A stretch of 64,000 nucleotides of DNA from Zea mays (Eukaryota > Streptophyta > Magnoliopsida > Poales > Poaceae). Positions 1 to 11,650 of this stretch are shown piece by piece (the first letter of the stretch is position 1; the number at the start of each line of letters is the position of its first letter). The stretch spans positions 110,393,982 through 110,457,981 of the forward strand of contig NC_050097.1 in assembly GCF_902167145.1 (NCBI RefSeq). Reading direction: 5' to 3'. Below the pieces are notes generated by a model. That model ran no database searches, was not told the origin of the DNA, and saw only the letters and a program-made list of their open reading frames with translations. Position numbers and translations under genes: made by a program.

Positions 1-733
1 GAGTCATCATAGATTTTTTTAGTTTCAAACCAGCCTTGCATTGTGTTCTCCTCGATGATGTATTACGGATTCTAGGATTACTAGCTAACCTTTCTGTATT
101 TCTACCCTCCATTGAACAATTTAACCACTTACAGTTCTTTCTCTCCCTATACTTTTTAAGTGGAAAACCAACCTCATATGCGTAACGACTGTAAAAATTG
201 TATGCCTCATCGACATTTCCAAATGTCATACCGATCCTAGGCACCATTGTTGGATCAATACTTTCAGGCTGTGAATTAACATAATCATAAATACAATTAA
301 TTTTATATTAGTTATAGTCTTAATGTTATTTAAATTGTATAATTGACATAACCAAAGATAAATAACTTACATGACTTCGGAGGATATTAGGTGTATCTTG
401 TTCATGATCACTAATGGTCCTCATAGGCACCATTTGATTTGCTGCTACCATTGTTTCAATTACTGTTGTATTGCCATCATTGACCCCTGGCGCTCGTAAT
501 TCTGCAGGTGGTGTTACTATATTTATCCGTGGACTCGCACCACAGTTTGGAGATATAATTCTTGATGTGGGCGCTGCTGGTAGACCACTCCATGTGTCTG
601 CAAGCCGGCCATCATATTTGTCTAATTATTTTATGAACTGAAGTAATAATTCAATTGCAAATGTACCTGGTGCAGCTTTGTGCAATGACGCAGAATTATC
701 ATCGACTGCTTCTTCTTCTCTGTCGTCATCCAT
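1..733 (-). CDS. FAR1/FHY3-family protein, 5' part (three exons, continues past window edge)
   Basis: FAR1-related proteins are transcription factors descended from MULE transposases and act in the nucleus. The ATG is at 733. Exons read 733-667, 597-371 and 268-1; introns start with GT, end with AG, and the frame stays open across both joins. Exon 1 is acidic (MDDDREEEAVDD). Exon 3 encodes the start of a FAR1 DNA-binding domain: RIGMTFGNVDEAY, then NFYSRYAYEVGF, a basic KKYRERKNCKW stretch and a TQCKAGLK segment, with cysteines placed as in the WRKY-GCM1-type zinc finger. The MULE transposase core and SWIM finger expected downstream lie outside the window. A TATA-like TATATAAA (reverse strand, 771-778) lies about 40 bp upstream of the ATG. 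It could be a host FRS gene or an active MULE transposase; the visible part cannot decide. Confidence 0.82.
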
Positions 734-1982
734 TGTAAACAATGCAATACAATCAGCCACCACGTTCCTTTTTATATGCCCTGAGCTAACCAATCCCGTG
801 TACACTGTTTACGCTATTTAGTTCGGTCAATTACGTACTATAAAGTTTGTTCCTGCATGCCAGGAGATATTGTCGGACTGGTGATAACAACTCGAGAGAA
901 TTTATCGCGGTTTGTTGAAACAGATTTATATTTACTGAAGTATATGCAACCAGTTACACAATTGTATGTACATATTTATGCCTCGCGTTTCTGCTTACGT
1001 GCATGCTGGGCGATATTTTCGGGAGGCTTCGGTTATCGTTCGCGATTTTATCGCGTATATCATTTTACGCTAAAATACACAAGGGTTTACGATCTCTTGT
1101 CTTATGATTTACGCTATGGTTCGACCAGACCATAAACCGCCGAACAAACCTGCGCTCTGACCGATTCCGTCTAATTGTATATATATTATTCGATCCAGGT
1201 GAGGCGATAACGATACTAGTCAGCAAGTGACGGTGACAGTCTTGACCCCGCTGACAAATTAACGCGTTTATTATCACCGGAATGTATATACTAATCATAT
1301 CAGCATATATATAGTACATACATAACTCCAAATTCGGATGAGATCTTATACCATGGAATCTTCGGTACGATGAGATTCCATCAGCTCGTTAGCCATCGTG
1401 GATATGCAGGCCACAAGTACTTCAAATCAAATCAAACAAAAACCAATCAATCAACTCCGGCCGTACGATATATATAATGGATTATAATAATACTAGTATA
1501 ATAAAGAATGGGTACGCGTCATGATCCGTTGTCTGAACAAGGCGGTCCATACCTTTTTGGATTGACGCACGCACATGAGGAGTCTGGTTCGCCGGCGACG
1601 CGAGGTTGTTCGCTCGCTCCCATAGGCAGTTTCTTCACGCCTTCTTCTATTCTAGTACGACATCTATTTTAAATGATAGGTATTTAAATTTAGTTTTTTT
1701 ACTGCATATGATGGCATATACCTAGGCTATACGCAGTGTATTCCTTTCTTTCTTTTTTTGTTGAAATAAAGGTACAATGTACTCTTCCATATTTTGTTTG
1801 TTCTAAGTTAATATATCTCATATTTAACTAAAACTATATAAAAATATATTAACTGCTACCATACATCTTTAATTCTAAATTGTAAGCCGGTATATTACAT
1901 TCGCTCTTCTAGTCATGAGAGCTTCACACTTGATTTATGTGGTGCTCTGCACATCATGTGCACCAAGTGCCATGATACTATG
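734..1982. other. Upstream region of the FAR1-like gene; no gene seen
   Basis: No supported coding region. The stretch contains several copies of a TTTACGCTA word (around 808, 1065 and 1108). The same word, in reverse complement, recurs in the tandem array at 7991-8560. Short open frames here have no recognisable content. Confidence 0.5.
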
Positions 1983-2473
1983 TAGGGATTATAATAGGGA
2001 ATCTCTCATCGGCTTTTAGCTCCCCATCCTTGACCCCGCGATGATTTTTTTCCCGCGAGGATCCCCACGAACGCTTACAGGAGATATTTCTTTCCTATCA
2101 TTCTCCGTAGGGATAAATCTCTATTGAGGATCCTCGTACCCGTTTAAATTATAATTAGAATGTATTTTATATATTATTAATGCAAAACATTGTCACTTAT
2201 ACACATTGTCAGATGTAAGAAATCATTATATGTACATCAAAATAAATGCATTTGTTCAATGAGTGATCTCTTGACAAACTAATTATTTATTTTCATCATT
2301 AACTATTATATGAAAATATCGTCACATATAAGTTTAACGGGTCCCCCCTTACTCATCAAGGAAGAATTTTCCCCCGTTTACATCCCCGTGGGGAAGAAAC
2401 TTCCACATCTCTATCCCCTAATAGAGAAATTCATTATGGGGAATTAGGGATCGGATCTCCATTGCCATCTCTA
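1983..2473. mobile_element. hAT-like non-autonomous element (MITE) with 8-bp TSD
   Basis: The left end reads TAGGGATTATAATAGGG and the right end, reversed, reads TAGAGATGGCAATGGAG, an imperfect terminal inverted repeat. ATACTATG occurs immediately outside both ends (1975-1982 and 2474-2481), an 8-bp target duplication as hAT elements make. The interior is AT-rich with two GC-richer blocks near the ends and has no coding capacity. Confidence 0.75.
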
Positions 2474-2689
2474 ATACTATGTATGGCACCCTTATTTGTT
2501 GTTGTACTTACAAGGTCAACATGGGATGGGGACCATACCAATTATTCAAACCAAAATTAAAGACAAATTTTTGTCTCCCATTCTCCCTCCATAAAAATCA
2601 TTCTATTCATGTTGTTGCCATTAATTAATTTTCTATTCTCAAAAAAAAAAATTGAAGATATATCAAAAGGTCAGCCTCAAAAATCAGAA

Positions 2690-3811
2690 AGCGCAGACGT
2701 TCGACTCCCTAATGCGGACAGTCTGAGACACTAATAATCAAACTCAGACATGAATTGTGTCAAATTTGGAAAATGAATTACAGATCGTTAGAAGATGAAT
2801 TAAGTATCGTTCGGCACCATTCGCGCATTCAAAGACTAATGAACCCGAAGGTGCCAAGTTCGGGAAAATGAAGTTTAGTGCCAAGCGTGGACCGTCTGGG
2901 ACCAGAGGCGGATTGTCCGCGATACACTTTATCTGACATCCGATGACACATTTAATGATCTTATAGTCATTCATACAGTTGTTGTAATTAACTGTTGCGA
3001 TCTAGTCGTTGATCTTGTAGGGGGCGGACCGTCCGGGCAGGACTCGTGGACCATCCGCGAGTGCGCAGACAACAATAACAGCTATGTGGGCAATTGAGAG
3101 CTATAAATACACCCCATCCACTCCATTCAATGACACTCAAGCATTCCAAGCACTTCATCCATTCACATTCATTACAAGAGCAAGAGCATTCACTCCAAGT
3201 TACACTCAAAGCATTTAATAGCCTCCAAGTGCCAAATTTGCAAAGTGATCAACTAGCGATTAGTGCCTTGAGAGAGACATTGAGGAAGAGTGTGTCTTGA
3301 ATTTCTTGTGCTCTTTCTTGCTTAGAGTTTTTTATTTGTGTTTCCTTTCTCATTCCTAATCCCACTCTCATTCTTGTAAAGGCTAGCAGGAGACTCTATG
3401 TTTGTGGAGATCAACATGGAGACTTAGTGTCTCTTGATTTGAGAAGAAACACTCAAATGGTCTAAGTGACCGATTGAGAGAGGGAAAAGGTTGAAAGAGA
3501 CCCGTCCTAAGTGGACACCTCAATGAATAGGTAGGTTTCTTTATGAAACCAAACTCCACTAAATAAATCGCATGTGTCTCTTGTCATGATTTGTTTGCAA
3601 TTCTCAAGTTCCCTTGCTTGTGTTTGATTCCAAATCAATATTATTTCTCCCTAAAGTAATTCCACAATCATTTGAGCAATACATGCAAGAAGAACTACTC
3701 TCCCTCACTTCGATTAATTTATTTCTCGTTCTAACGCCAAACTGGAGTTTGAGTTTGTGTTTAAAGTGGTAAATTTCAGGTTTCACCTATTCACCCTCCA
3801 TCTAGGCGACT
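2690..3811 (+). repeat. Degenerate solo LTR, Sirevirus/copia-like
   Basis: The stretch has features of maize copia LTRs: CGGACCGTCCGGG-like words near 3026, a TATA box (GCTATAAATACACC, about 3101-3114), then a terminal TTCACCCTCCATCTAGGCGAC block like the pyrimidine-rich ends of other LTRs in this window. No internal retroelement sequence follows and no clean TSD was found, so the outer boundaries are approximate. Confidence 0.55.
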
Positions 3812-6462
3812 TTTAGGGAGTGAATAGGCTACCTGTAAAATCCACTATTAGAAACCAATGTGGCACTTTGCCTCACCGCACAGCACTGCCACTCCCCAGC
3901 ACTACCGCAGGTTGGGCCGTGCCAGACTTGGGCCATGCTAGAAATTGTGTGCTTTGAGTCGACCTATTGGGCACTGCACAAATGTACACCTATACCCGCA
4001 CCCAACTCGACACTGTTGCTCGATGTAGAATCCTCAACAACAGCTACGTCTGCAAGCAATACATGGATGTAGACTTGGTGATGTACAATGGCAAGTTTAC
4101 TAAATACCAACACTCATAAACATATGCATCCATGTAGATCGAGTGGAAAGAGAGTAAAGCACTCCAAAATATAAGCGACAAGATACACAATTTATCCCTA
4201 CTTCAACTCACAAGCCTGCCTACGTCTACGTTGTTGAGGAAGCTAAAACACCTTTGGAGTCTCTTTCAACTCACTCCTCCTTTCTAACTCACCACCAATG
4301 TGATAAGTTGAGATTTCCACAAAGAGATTAGGTAATCACAAACTTTCCCATGGCTCATCATAAGCACGGGAGCTCATCGGGCGACGCCTAACCATCTAGG
4401 AGGCTTCCCTTCCAAAGTAATGAATGCACAACAAATGTTGATGAAGCCCGACAAGTACTCAAGGTTGGCTTGCTCTTAATCTTCTCTCTAGCTCTTAATC
4501 AAACACTAATCACACACTCGTCCGGGGGAAGGTTCCTCTAGGGTAGTCGTTACCTATCTCCTCCAGCTGACCAGCGGGCCCCAGTTACTATAGGCCTTTC
4601 CCAAATGCACTCGTTGACCGATGGGGCCCAGGGGCTAGGGATCTTATCCCTGACACATACATTTCATTAGCATAGCAATCACATCTGGATGTATTACCAC
4701 TTCATCCTGAGTTGCTTGGATGAGTAGAGTATTAGGGCCAACTACATCAACACTTCTCGTAGGAAGAGAATGACAAATAAGTCACTTCTCATCAACACTA
4801 GCTCATTGATTTTCTCACCAAGTCATTAAAATTAGGATGGTTCAAATTACTTGTAAGACGCCACACAGGACTTAGACTGTCTTCAATAGAGTGTGGAAAA
4901 TACGGGACGTGGGACAGTAGATGACAATGTTTGAGAGAGAAATTTGAAATAGGGGATGAAATAGGGAATCTGCTAGTGATAGCTTTAGGAAGAGAATGAT
5001 AAAATAAGCCTGGTAACTATCTTAGATTTCAATTTATAGTCAAAATTAATTGATGCATATGTCACATCATCTATCTTATCTTAATTAGCATCTACTTTTA
5101 TAGCTAGAATATGTTATAGCTTCTTTAGTTCTACTACGTACCCCAGTCCTGTTATGATTTATGTGGTTTAATGAAATAGAAAAAACTGTCATAAAAATCT
5201 TTGGCTTATCTCTAAACGGTGGCCATACTATAGTTTAGTTGTGACGTTTGGTGCACATGGTTTGCCGGCAATGTTGGAACTTGTAACATATAACTTTTAT
5301 TTTTTGTGTTGAAATTGAACATAGGACGATTGCTTATAGTTGGCCACAACTAATATAAACATAGCAGAGTGGATGAGTATATAGAGAAAAAAAGAAAGAG
5401 GTTCAGAATGAAAGTTCTGAAACTCCAACAATACCATTGTCTAAGAAATACCATCTTTTAGAAATTACAAAAGCTTAATTAATGTTTTCAAAGCCCCTAT
5501 GGATTCTCAAACCACTTTTTTCACAACCTGTAAGCAAGAAAATGTACTATATCCAACAAACTTTGACCAATGGCGTGTGCTTCTGTATACTAGCACACAA
5601 TGCCTAGGTAGCATCTCCAAGTAAACATCATTTTAAATATAAATTTAAGGAGTTTAGAAGAAAAACACTTCTCCAGCAGTTATGTAAAGTAGGTCCCTAA
5701 TTCACAAACCCCCTACAAATCCAATTTTGTCCCTACATGTATCAATCTTGTTGGAACTCCCTAAATCAGAGTTGGTGCTAAGTCCATCGCGAAAAACATA
5801 CTCTAGCCACTGTTTAATACCGTCTCACCACCCTATTGAGCATAAATCCATCTCCACCTTCTAGACGCCTTACGTCGCCACCGCCAAACAACCTTAGAGA
5901 ATGTAATTTCACGCCGCCACAGCTTCGACCTCCCAAAAAGTTAGAGAAGATTGTTGATACCGATTTCTACTGACAGCTCAATTAAAATAAATGTCACACC
6001 CATTTTTTTTGTTGACATAGACAACTTTAAAATTAGGAACCAACAAATACAGAACTATTAGAGTATAAATATTTTTTACTCCTTAAAGTGTTAGTGTTTT
6101 AGCAACTTACTAAATCTATAATTTAGGGTGCTAGATTTACATAACTAATGGATTACATCGATAAGATCTGCCTCGTTTAGCAGAAAACTCACCCATATTG
6201 CAGCAGCGCCCACCCTCATAGATTACTGTACTTTTGTTGTACAATCAACAGGTGCTGCAGTAAAATAGTGCCTTGTGATGGAGCCAGGAGATAGACGACG
6301 ATTGATGAACAAGTGCTAAAGATGGACAAGATATATGTATCTTCACGGATGAGCACACATGCGTGCACTGTGATGTGACGATATGAAGCTTCCTACGAGC
6401 GTGTACACACATGGAGGAGTCATATACGACATCATCGTCGCCACTAAAAATAACATTTGACA
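3812..6462. other. Unannotated stretch, no gene recognised
   Basis: The six frames hold only short ORFs (70 codons or fewer) with no motif I recognise. Composition shifts at about 4700 from mixed to AT-rich, and the stretch is probably old repeat debris. I see no tRNA, terminal repeat or paired TSD that would define an element. Confidence 0.4.
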
Positions 6463-6855
6463 CTACATAGGGGAGTCATGCACTGTTACATGGAGGAGTA
6501 ACATACGATATGAATTCTTAATGTTCCTTATCCATATCATTTGGCAGAACATGAGTTCTGTCGCATTCATTTTTTCAGCGAAACCATGATCAATAACATT
6601 TGACACTACATGTTCGCTCTGATGAAGAGGTTGTTGTGTCTCATGTACGAACTGAAATCCGTTGTCGATATACGGAGGGTTTCTAGTTGTATAAGACGAA
6701 GAGTTACCATCTCCGTGCTTTGTCCAAATCATGTAATCCTTCATAAATACTCGAGAGACCAGATGAGAAATGATTTGTTCTGTGTCATCAAACGACAATA
6801 TTTTTGCAGTCAATGCATGGACAATATATATATGTGATTTGTCTTTGTTCTCCAA
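6463..6855 (-). pseudogene. CACTA transposase N-terminal (Transpos_assoc-like) fragment
   Basis: The 130-codon frame contains FMKDYMIWTKHGDG, close to the HG(F)xxxYxxWxxHGE signature in the N-terminal associated domain of CACTA TNP2 transposases, followed by an acidic, Gln/His-rich segment. Compare GFKNNYTIWSEHGE in the larger CACTA element at 20033-22790. There is no transposase core next to it. Sequence at 7320-7600 with ACCG/CGGT-rich inverted words may be the end of the same decayed element. Confidence 0.5.
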
Positions 6856-7649
6856 GCTTGGTTCATAGCGACATCAATAAAGTTATGGACCTCAAATATA
6901 TATGATGGATCTAATCTTGATAATTTACGTATTCAGAATGACTTCTCTATCATTACATTAAAAAGCATCATTATTTAAACAACTAAACATATCTTGGATA
7001 AACTAATTTGAGAACTAAACATGAAGAGAGAGAGAGAGATGAGAGACAACATCTAACCATCTTAAGCAACCTTATTTGAGGAAACCGAGACAATAATCTA
7101 GTTACTCTTCTCTCTAACACATGGTGAAACTCTAGATCTAAAATGTGGCAAAATTGAGGTAGAATGAATAAAAATTGGCAAGAGAAACATAAACCAATCT
7201 TCTTTCAAAAATTAAAGATCAAAACCTCTACCCATGTTTTTTTGTGAAATCTAGACCTTCAAAATCGCTTTCAATGAAAGGTGGCTACGAGAAACAGTAC
7301 TGATCGGGGAGGAAGGAGTTTTTATACTAAAAACCATCATAGACGGTTGGAGTAAGGAACCGTCAGTGGAAATGGGCGATTTGCACCGGCGATTAAGTTA
7401 AGAGAAAGGCTTACTGCATATGTGTTGCCACTGGCGGTTCTTGAATCGGGCTCACCCGTTTTTTTACTGGCGCACGATAACTGAAACCGCCATTGAAAAA
7501 TTATAGGCACACATGCATAGAGCCATTTTGTACCGGTGATCAGCACTAAAAATCCGTTCCTTTGAGACTTGCACCCACCCAAAGTGATAAGGGTAGTCAC
7601 ACAATGTGCTACTAAGCAGCAGTCCATAAGGCCAACCGCATAAGATATA

Positions 7650-7801
7650 CTCGGTCCGTCCGAAATTAAAATTCGTTTTAGTTAATCAATGGATTCATAC
7701 AATATTTAATTAATGTATGTATTATATATATATATGTCTCGGTTTATCTTCATATATTTGAGTATAGACATAAAAAATAAGAGCCGAATGTCCGGATTGA
7801 G
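7650..7801. mobile_element. Stowaway-like MITE
   Basis: The left terminus is CTCGGTCCGTCCGAAATTAAAA; the right terminus reversed is CTCAATCCGGACATTCGGCT. These match the CTCCCTCCGTCC-type ends of Stowaway (Tc1/Mariner) MITEs. TA dinucleotides flank both ends (7648-7649 and 7802-7803). The size of 152 bp is typical and the centre is AT-rich. Confidence 0.7.
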
Positions 7802-7990
7802 TAATACATAGAGAACATTGAACGACTTATAAATTCTTTATTAGTTGTGAACTCAATTGTGGTTTTTGTTAAACCATTTAGAATGTTAGAACAACGAATA
7901 TATATATATAGGGACGAGGTAATGGAAGCCCTGGGCTTCCATTAGTACCAGGAAGCCCCAGCCAGGTATAGCCACGTTCCGTACCAACGT

Positions 7991-8560
7991 GCGTCCCATC
8001 GGGCACGGGTTCTGACTCGGACAAATTTTAGCGTAAAACGTGAACAAAAACAGCGTAAATGATTACAAATTTAGCGTAAATCGTAGATCTGTTTTGAAAC
8101 GGCGAATGCGGCCCAAAAATTACGGCATAAAAATCTCGCGCGTCCCATCGTGATCGGGTTCTGACTCGGACAGATTTTAGCGTAAAACATGAACCAAAAT
8201 AGCGTAAATGAGTACGAAATTTAGCGTAAATCGTATATCTGTTTCGTAACCGTAAATGGGTCCCGAAATTACGGCGTAATAATCGCGTGCGTCCGATCGT
8301 GCGCGGGTTTTGGCTCAAATAGATTTTAGCGTAAAACATGAGCTAAAACAGCGTAAATGAGTACATAATTTAGCGTAAATCGTATACCTGTTTCGTAACA
8401 GCAAATGAGGCCTGAATTACGGCGTGAAAATCGCGTGCGGCCGATTGAACGCGGGTTCTGGCTCGAATGGATTTCAGCGTAAATCGTGAACCAAAACAAC
8501 GTAAATGAGTATGAATTTTAGCGTAAATCGTCCATCTGTTTCATAATAACGAATGTAGAC
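7991..8560. repeat. Four tandem copies of a ~147-bp unit
   Basis: Units start near 7991, 8140, 8287 and 8437. Each has GCGTCC(C/G)ATCG, GGGTTCTG(A/G)CTC, ATTTTAGCGTAAAA, AGCGTAAATGA, TTTAGCGTAAATCGTA and CTGTTTCGTAA in the same order. The copies are diverged (very roughly 75-85% identical by eye) and the fourth decays at its end. A TTTAGCGTAAA-type word recurs about every 40-60 bp. Confidence 0.85.
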
Positions 8561-9020
8561 CGAATGTATCTCTCAGCGCATGAGGTTGTCATAAAACGCA
8601 TCAAGAAATTTCGTAAATTGGTGTAAGATACAACAAGTGATCTGAGGTAATTGTAGCGTAAAATGCAAGCTAACCATCTACAGGAGAACTGTTTCAGATT
8701 TTGCAATAAGATATAAGAGATAATTATTCCTGTACTCAACTATGATAATGTCGTGTTTACATTTTAGCTGTTGGTACATACACACAAAACTCTGTTTCAC
8801 CATAACACCACTATTAGCAAAAAAAACTAAGTTCAAAAGGCTTTTCCAGCTTTCCTAATGTGGAGAAAACCACCGAGGTCCATATCTGCAAACGTAACAT
8901 GAACTGTTAATATGATCTTTCCTTGTTAATATGTCTTTTCAAGTTTGTTATTACTAACATAACCTAAAGTCTAAACTGAATGCAAACTTGAGTTAGAAGA
9001 TCATATTACCTATAGCACAG

Positions 9021-9539
9021 ATGTCATGTGATTCTGACTATTTTAGGACCAACAAACCATTTGGAAGCCAAACAAATCCCTGTTCAATTTGCCTCAAAGC
9101 AACATATAAGAAATTACATAATCAGCTTCTGAATATGTGCACTGCTCTTGGAATACATTCTAAGAGTTTTGAAAAGCCTTTTCTTGAGTGCATTTCTGAA
9201 TTTGATGGTACAGAAGGTGTTAAATATATACAACAATATGATATTCTAGACTACCTAAAGCATGTAGAATCAAGGTTGCAATACACTCTTGTTACTTATT
9301 TATGGCATATTCATGGTGTGGTTTACCATGGTATATATAAGACAAATGAACCTAAAGGCTTAAGGAAAGTGAAAGTTGATGTGAGGACAGACGATTGGGC
9401 TACCTCAAATGGAGCAGGATGGGAAAATAAACTTGATTCATTCTGGCAAGGCAGAACTCAAGGTGAAGATGCTTGCACATCAGCATCACCTCTAAAAAGC
9501 AATAGTGGGGAAAAACAAGTGTCACTAACCGCTGACTAA
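9021..9539 (+). pseudogene. SERRATE/ARS2-like gene fragment
   Basis: SERRATE (animal ARS2) is a nuclear zinc-finger protein in miRNA processing and cap-binding-linked RNA metabolism. Residues about 85-150 of this 172-codon frame read VTYLWHIHGVVYHG, KTNEPKGLRKV, then WENKLDSFWQGR, matching the central ARS2 domain (family pattern: TYLWRxHGxDYYG, T(N/S)EAKGxRHVR, WExKLDxxWQxR). The first 80 residues (with CSICLKATYKKLHNQL) are not recognised. The zinc-finger region is absent, and the frame ends soon after the ARS2-like block in unrelated residues, so this is a captured piece and not a working gene. Confidence 0.65.
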
Positions 9540-9646
9540 TCATAGCAGCAATTCTTGAGATAGAAATAAGTGCATAGTGAAGTACACTAGAAGACATAAA
9601 AAGACTTCCAGGTCCCATATAAATAGTTGCTTAAAATTCATTCTAC

Positions 9647-9814
9647 CTGCCTGAGCCAAGATAAGCAGGAAGCTAGATCTGTCGCTCCTCTAGAACTTCA
9701 GACTGAGAGTGCCAAGTAGCAGAGTGGCTAGCCCTGGTGTAATGCCCAAGACAAGACTTATGGTGCTTCTGGAGAAGATGTATCCTAGAAGCCCCATAGA
9801 GAATAAAAGACCAC
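9647..9814 (-). pseudogene. FAX/TMEM14-like exon with in-frame stop
   Basis: TMEM14/FATTY ACID EXPORT proteins are small membrane proteins moving fatty acids across plastid or ER membranes. The exon is bounded by TTGCAG (acceptor) and GCAG|GTAGAA (donor). It encodes a hydrophobic, glycine-rich segment (SMGLLGYIFSRST, then GITPGLATLLLGTL) ending SLKF-stop-RSDRSS; plant family members have SLK(x)WR at this place, so the TAG probably arose by mutation. Only this exon is clear. Assignment is from motif memory alone. Confidence 0.45.
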
Positions 9815-10625
9815 CTGCAATACCAAATGAAGTACCATTATTTCACTTATCTGAATGTGGATACATGCACGACAAACAATTTTTAGCAAAAATTAGGAAG
9901 TGCCCTGCCACTCAATATAGACTTGAAATGATAATGCATATATCTATTGAGCGAGATCTTGGCATCCTAGCCGGTACTTCCACCTGAGTAGAAGTCTGCA
10001 CGCCAGCTGCTTCTCCCCTCCCTTCTCTTCGGTCCAACAAGAGGAGGCAACACAGCAGCAGCCATCGCTAAAGCTTGATCTTCTTGTAACTCTGGACGTG
10101 GGGGTCTGTCTCCAGAATATACCAAGACAGAGACATGGGTCAATGAATTAACGAAGTAGAAACAATGAGAATAAAATATGAGGTGTTGGCGTGCTGCTGC
10201 TATTCAGCAAATTCTTTATGCATATTTAGTTAGAATTGTATGTGTTGCAGCATAGGCACACATATAAATCAGTGTAAAAACCCATTTTTGACATACAAAC
10301 TGAAGAGCGTAAAATACATGGTGATTGATCATAAATACACCTAAAAGTAGCATTAAGGCCGTGCATTAAAAAATTAACATAGATGCTAGTATGAATCAAC
10401 ATAAGAAACCATAAATGTTTACAGGTGCGAAAGCCATAAATGGTAACTAGACTTGAGACATACAGGGAAAGCAAAGCCAAAAATCAGATGCAAAGAGCAA
10501 TCTGAAAAGGCAGCCACAATTTTACAGGTGAGTGGGCGAGTGGGTGTTGGGGATAGGTGGGGTATGGATTTATCTGTTACAAGCTATCTATAGACATTTT
10601 TAAATTAAAATAAAGAAAGATCCAC

Positions 10626-10728
10626 CTTTTCTTTTCTGATGAGCTTGCACCCTTCTACTGGACCAATGCTTTGGAAGACTTCCTGCAGTATTGCGTCCGT
10701 CACTTGAAGATGGATATTGCCAACATAC
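10626..10728 (-). pseudogene. UBP1-like RNA-binding protein exon (first RRM)
   Basis: UBP1 proteins bind oligo-U in nuclear pre-mRNA and stress granules through three RRMs. This 103-bp exon has an AG acceptor (CTCAATAG) and a GT donor (GAAAAG|GTGGAT). It encodes [26 protein letters not shown], then CKLIRKEK: the RNP2 motif, helix 1 and strand 2 of the first RRM, with the wording of plant UBP1. The following exon with RNP1 is not found in the expected direction. The frame itself is undamaged but isolated, so it reads as a captured fragment. Confidence 0.7.
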
Positions 10729-11565
10729 CTATTGAGAATGTGATCGATGAGCACAAAAAGGATAAATGTAGATTAAGAAGCTAGAAGAACATACAGACAT
10801 TGTGAAGCAATAGAACATGAACGCCTTACCCATCAATAAAATCAAATGATGGCAAGAAACTGTCAAGGTAGATTAAGAAGATCGAAGTCTGCTCTGGCAA
10901 ATCTACCTTGATAGGCAATATTATGTATGCAGAAAGCAACCTACACGATCACAGTTCAGTTGCCGGGACGCGGGGTCAGTAAGGCGTCCAGGCCGCAGAC
11001 GACGGTCGCGTGGCCTCCGTCGGAGCCGCGGCGAATGGGCATGAAGGTGGGATTTTTGTTGCCGTCGGGGGTCGAAGAAGAAGTCGAGGAGAGGCGGGTG
11101 CAGCGCAGGAAGAGCGGACGGCGGCCAGGAAGGCGCGACAGCTGAGGTAGGCGCAGCTCTAGATCTTGGCATCCCTGGCGCAGCCCTGGATCTGGGCGTC
11201 ACTAGCGCAGCCTCGCCACATGCCCCTCGACGACAGGACTGGGCCACTGGGGACTGGGGAGAAGATCGAGATGGACTGGGAAGGAAACGTACCTGCAGGC
11301 TGGCGCCGCCGCGTCGGGGATGGAGGAGGAGTCGAGGGGGAGTGGAGGAGGAGCCGCCGCGTCCGAGAGCTCCAAGGCTGGCGACGGCTAGGGTTTGGAA
11401 TGAGGGCGGTTGGCATTTTGGTGTGACCTGAGGATGAATTGGGCTAGCACTCGGGCTCACCCAGCTGGGCCTCCAGAGGTTCGGACCTCCGCCACGCACA
11501 GGTGAGTCAGACCGAATGGTATGACCAGGGCTCTCTCTAGTTATAAGAAGCTCAGGGCTCCTAAT

Positions 11566-11571
<6 letters not shown>
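10729..11571 (-). other. GC-rich segment upstream of the UBP1-like exon
   Basis: Read on the minus strand, 11430-10900 resembles a grass 5' UTR/first exon (AAACCCTAGCCGTCGCC near 11397, pyrimidine-rich runs, Pro/Ser/Arg-rich frames) and may be the captured promoter-proximal end of the UBP1-like fragment. Long ORFs on both strands here reflect high GC. 11430-11571 is the right end of the putative MULE. Confidence 0.4.

Positions 11572-11648
<77 letters not shown>
11572..11648. repeat. (TA)n microsatellite
   Basis: About 77 bp of uninterrupted TA repeat next to the right end of the putative MULE. A shorter TA run lies at its left end (7899-7910). Confidence 0.95.

Positions 11649-11650
<2 letters not shown>

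Larger units (their letters stand above)
7911..11571. mobile_element. Putative Mutator-like (Pack-MULE type) element carrying host gene fragments
   Basis: The left end (about 7918-7965: GGAAGCCCTGGGCTTCC, then AGGAAGCCCC) matches the reverse complement of the right end (about 11573-11525: AGGAGCCCTGAGCTTC, then GAGAGCCCTGG) over about 50 bp at roughly 70% by eye. Both ends abut TA-repeat DNA, so an AT-rich target duplication cannot be resolved. Next to the left end is a 147-bp tandem array, as in MULE subterminal regions. Inside are pieces resembling three unrelated genes on both strands: SERRATE/ARS2, FAX/TMEM14 and UBP1. No transposase is present. A Helitron was considered, but no CTRR-hairpin end was seen. 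Confidence 0.5.

Noticed and set aside
4880..5200. Possible MITE beginning near ACTGTCTTCAATAGAG
   Set aside because: I could not find matching inverted ends or a TSD.
7911..11571. Helitron as carrier of the three gene fragments
   Set aside because: No TC start and no CTRR end with a 3' hairpin at the boundaries; the similar inverted ends favour a MULE.
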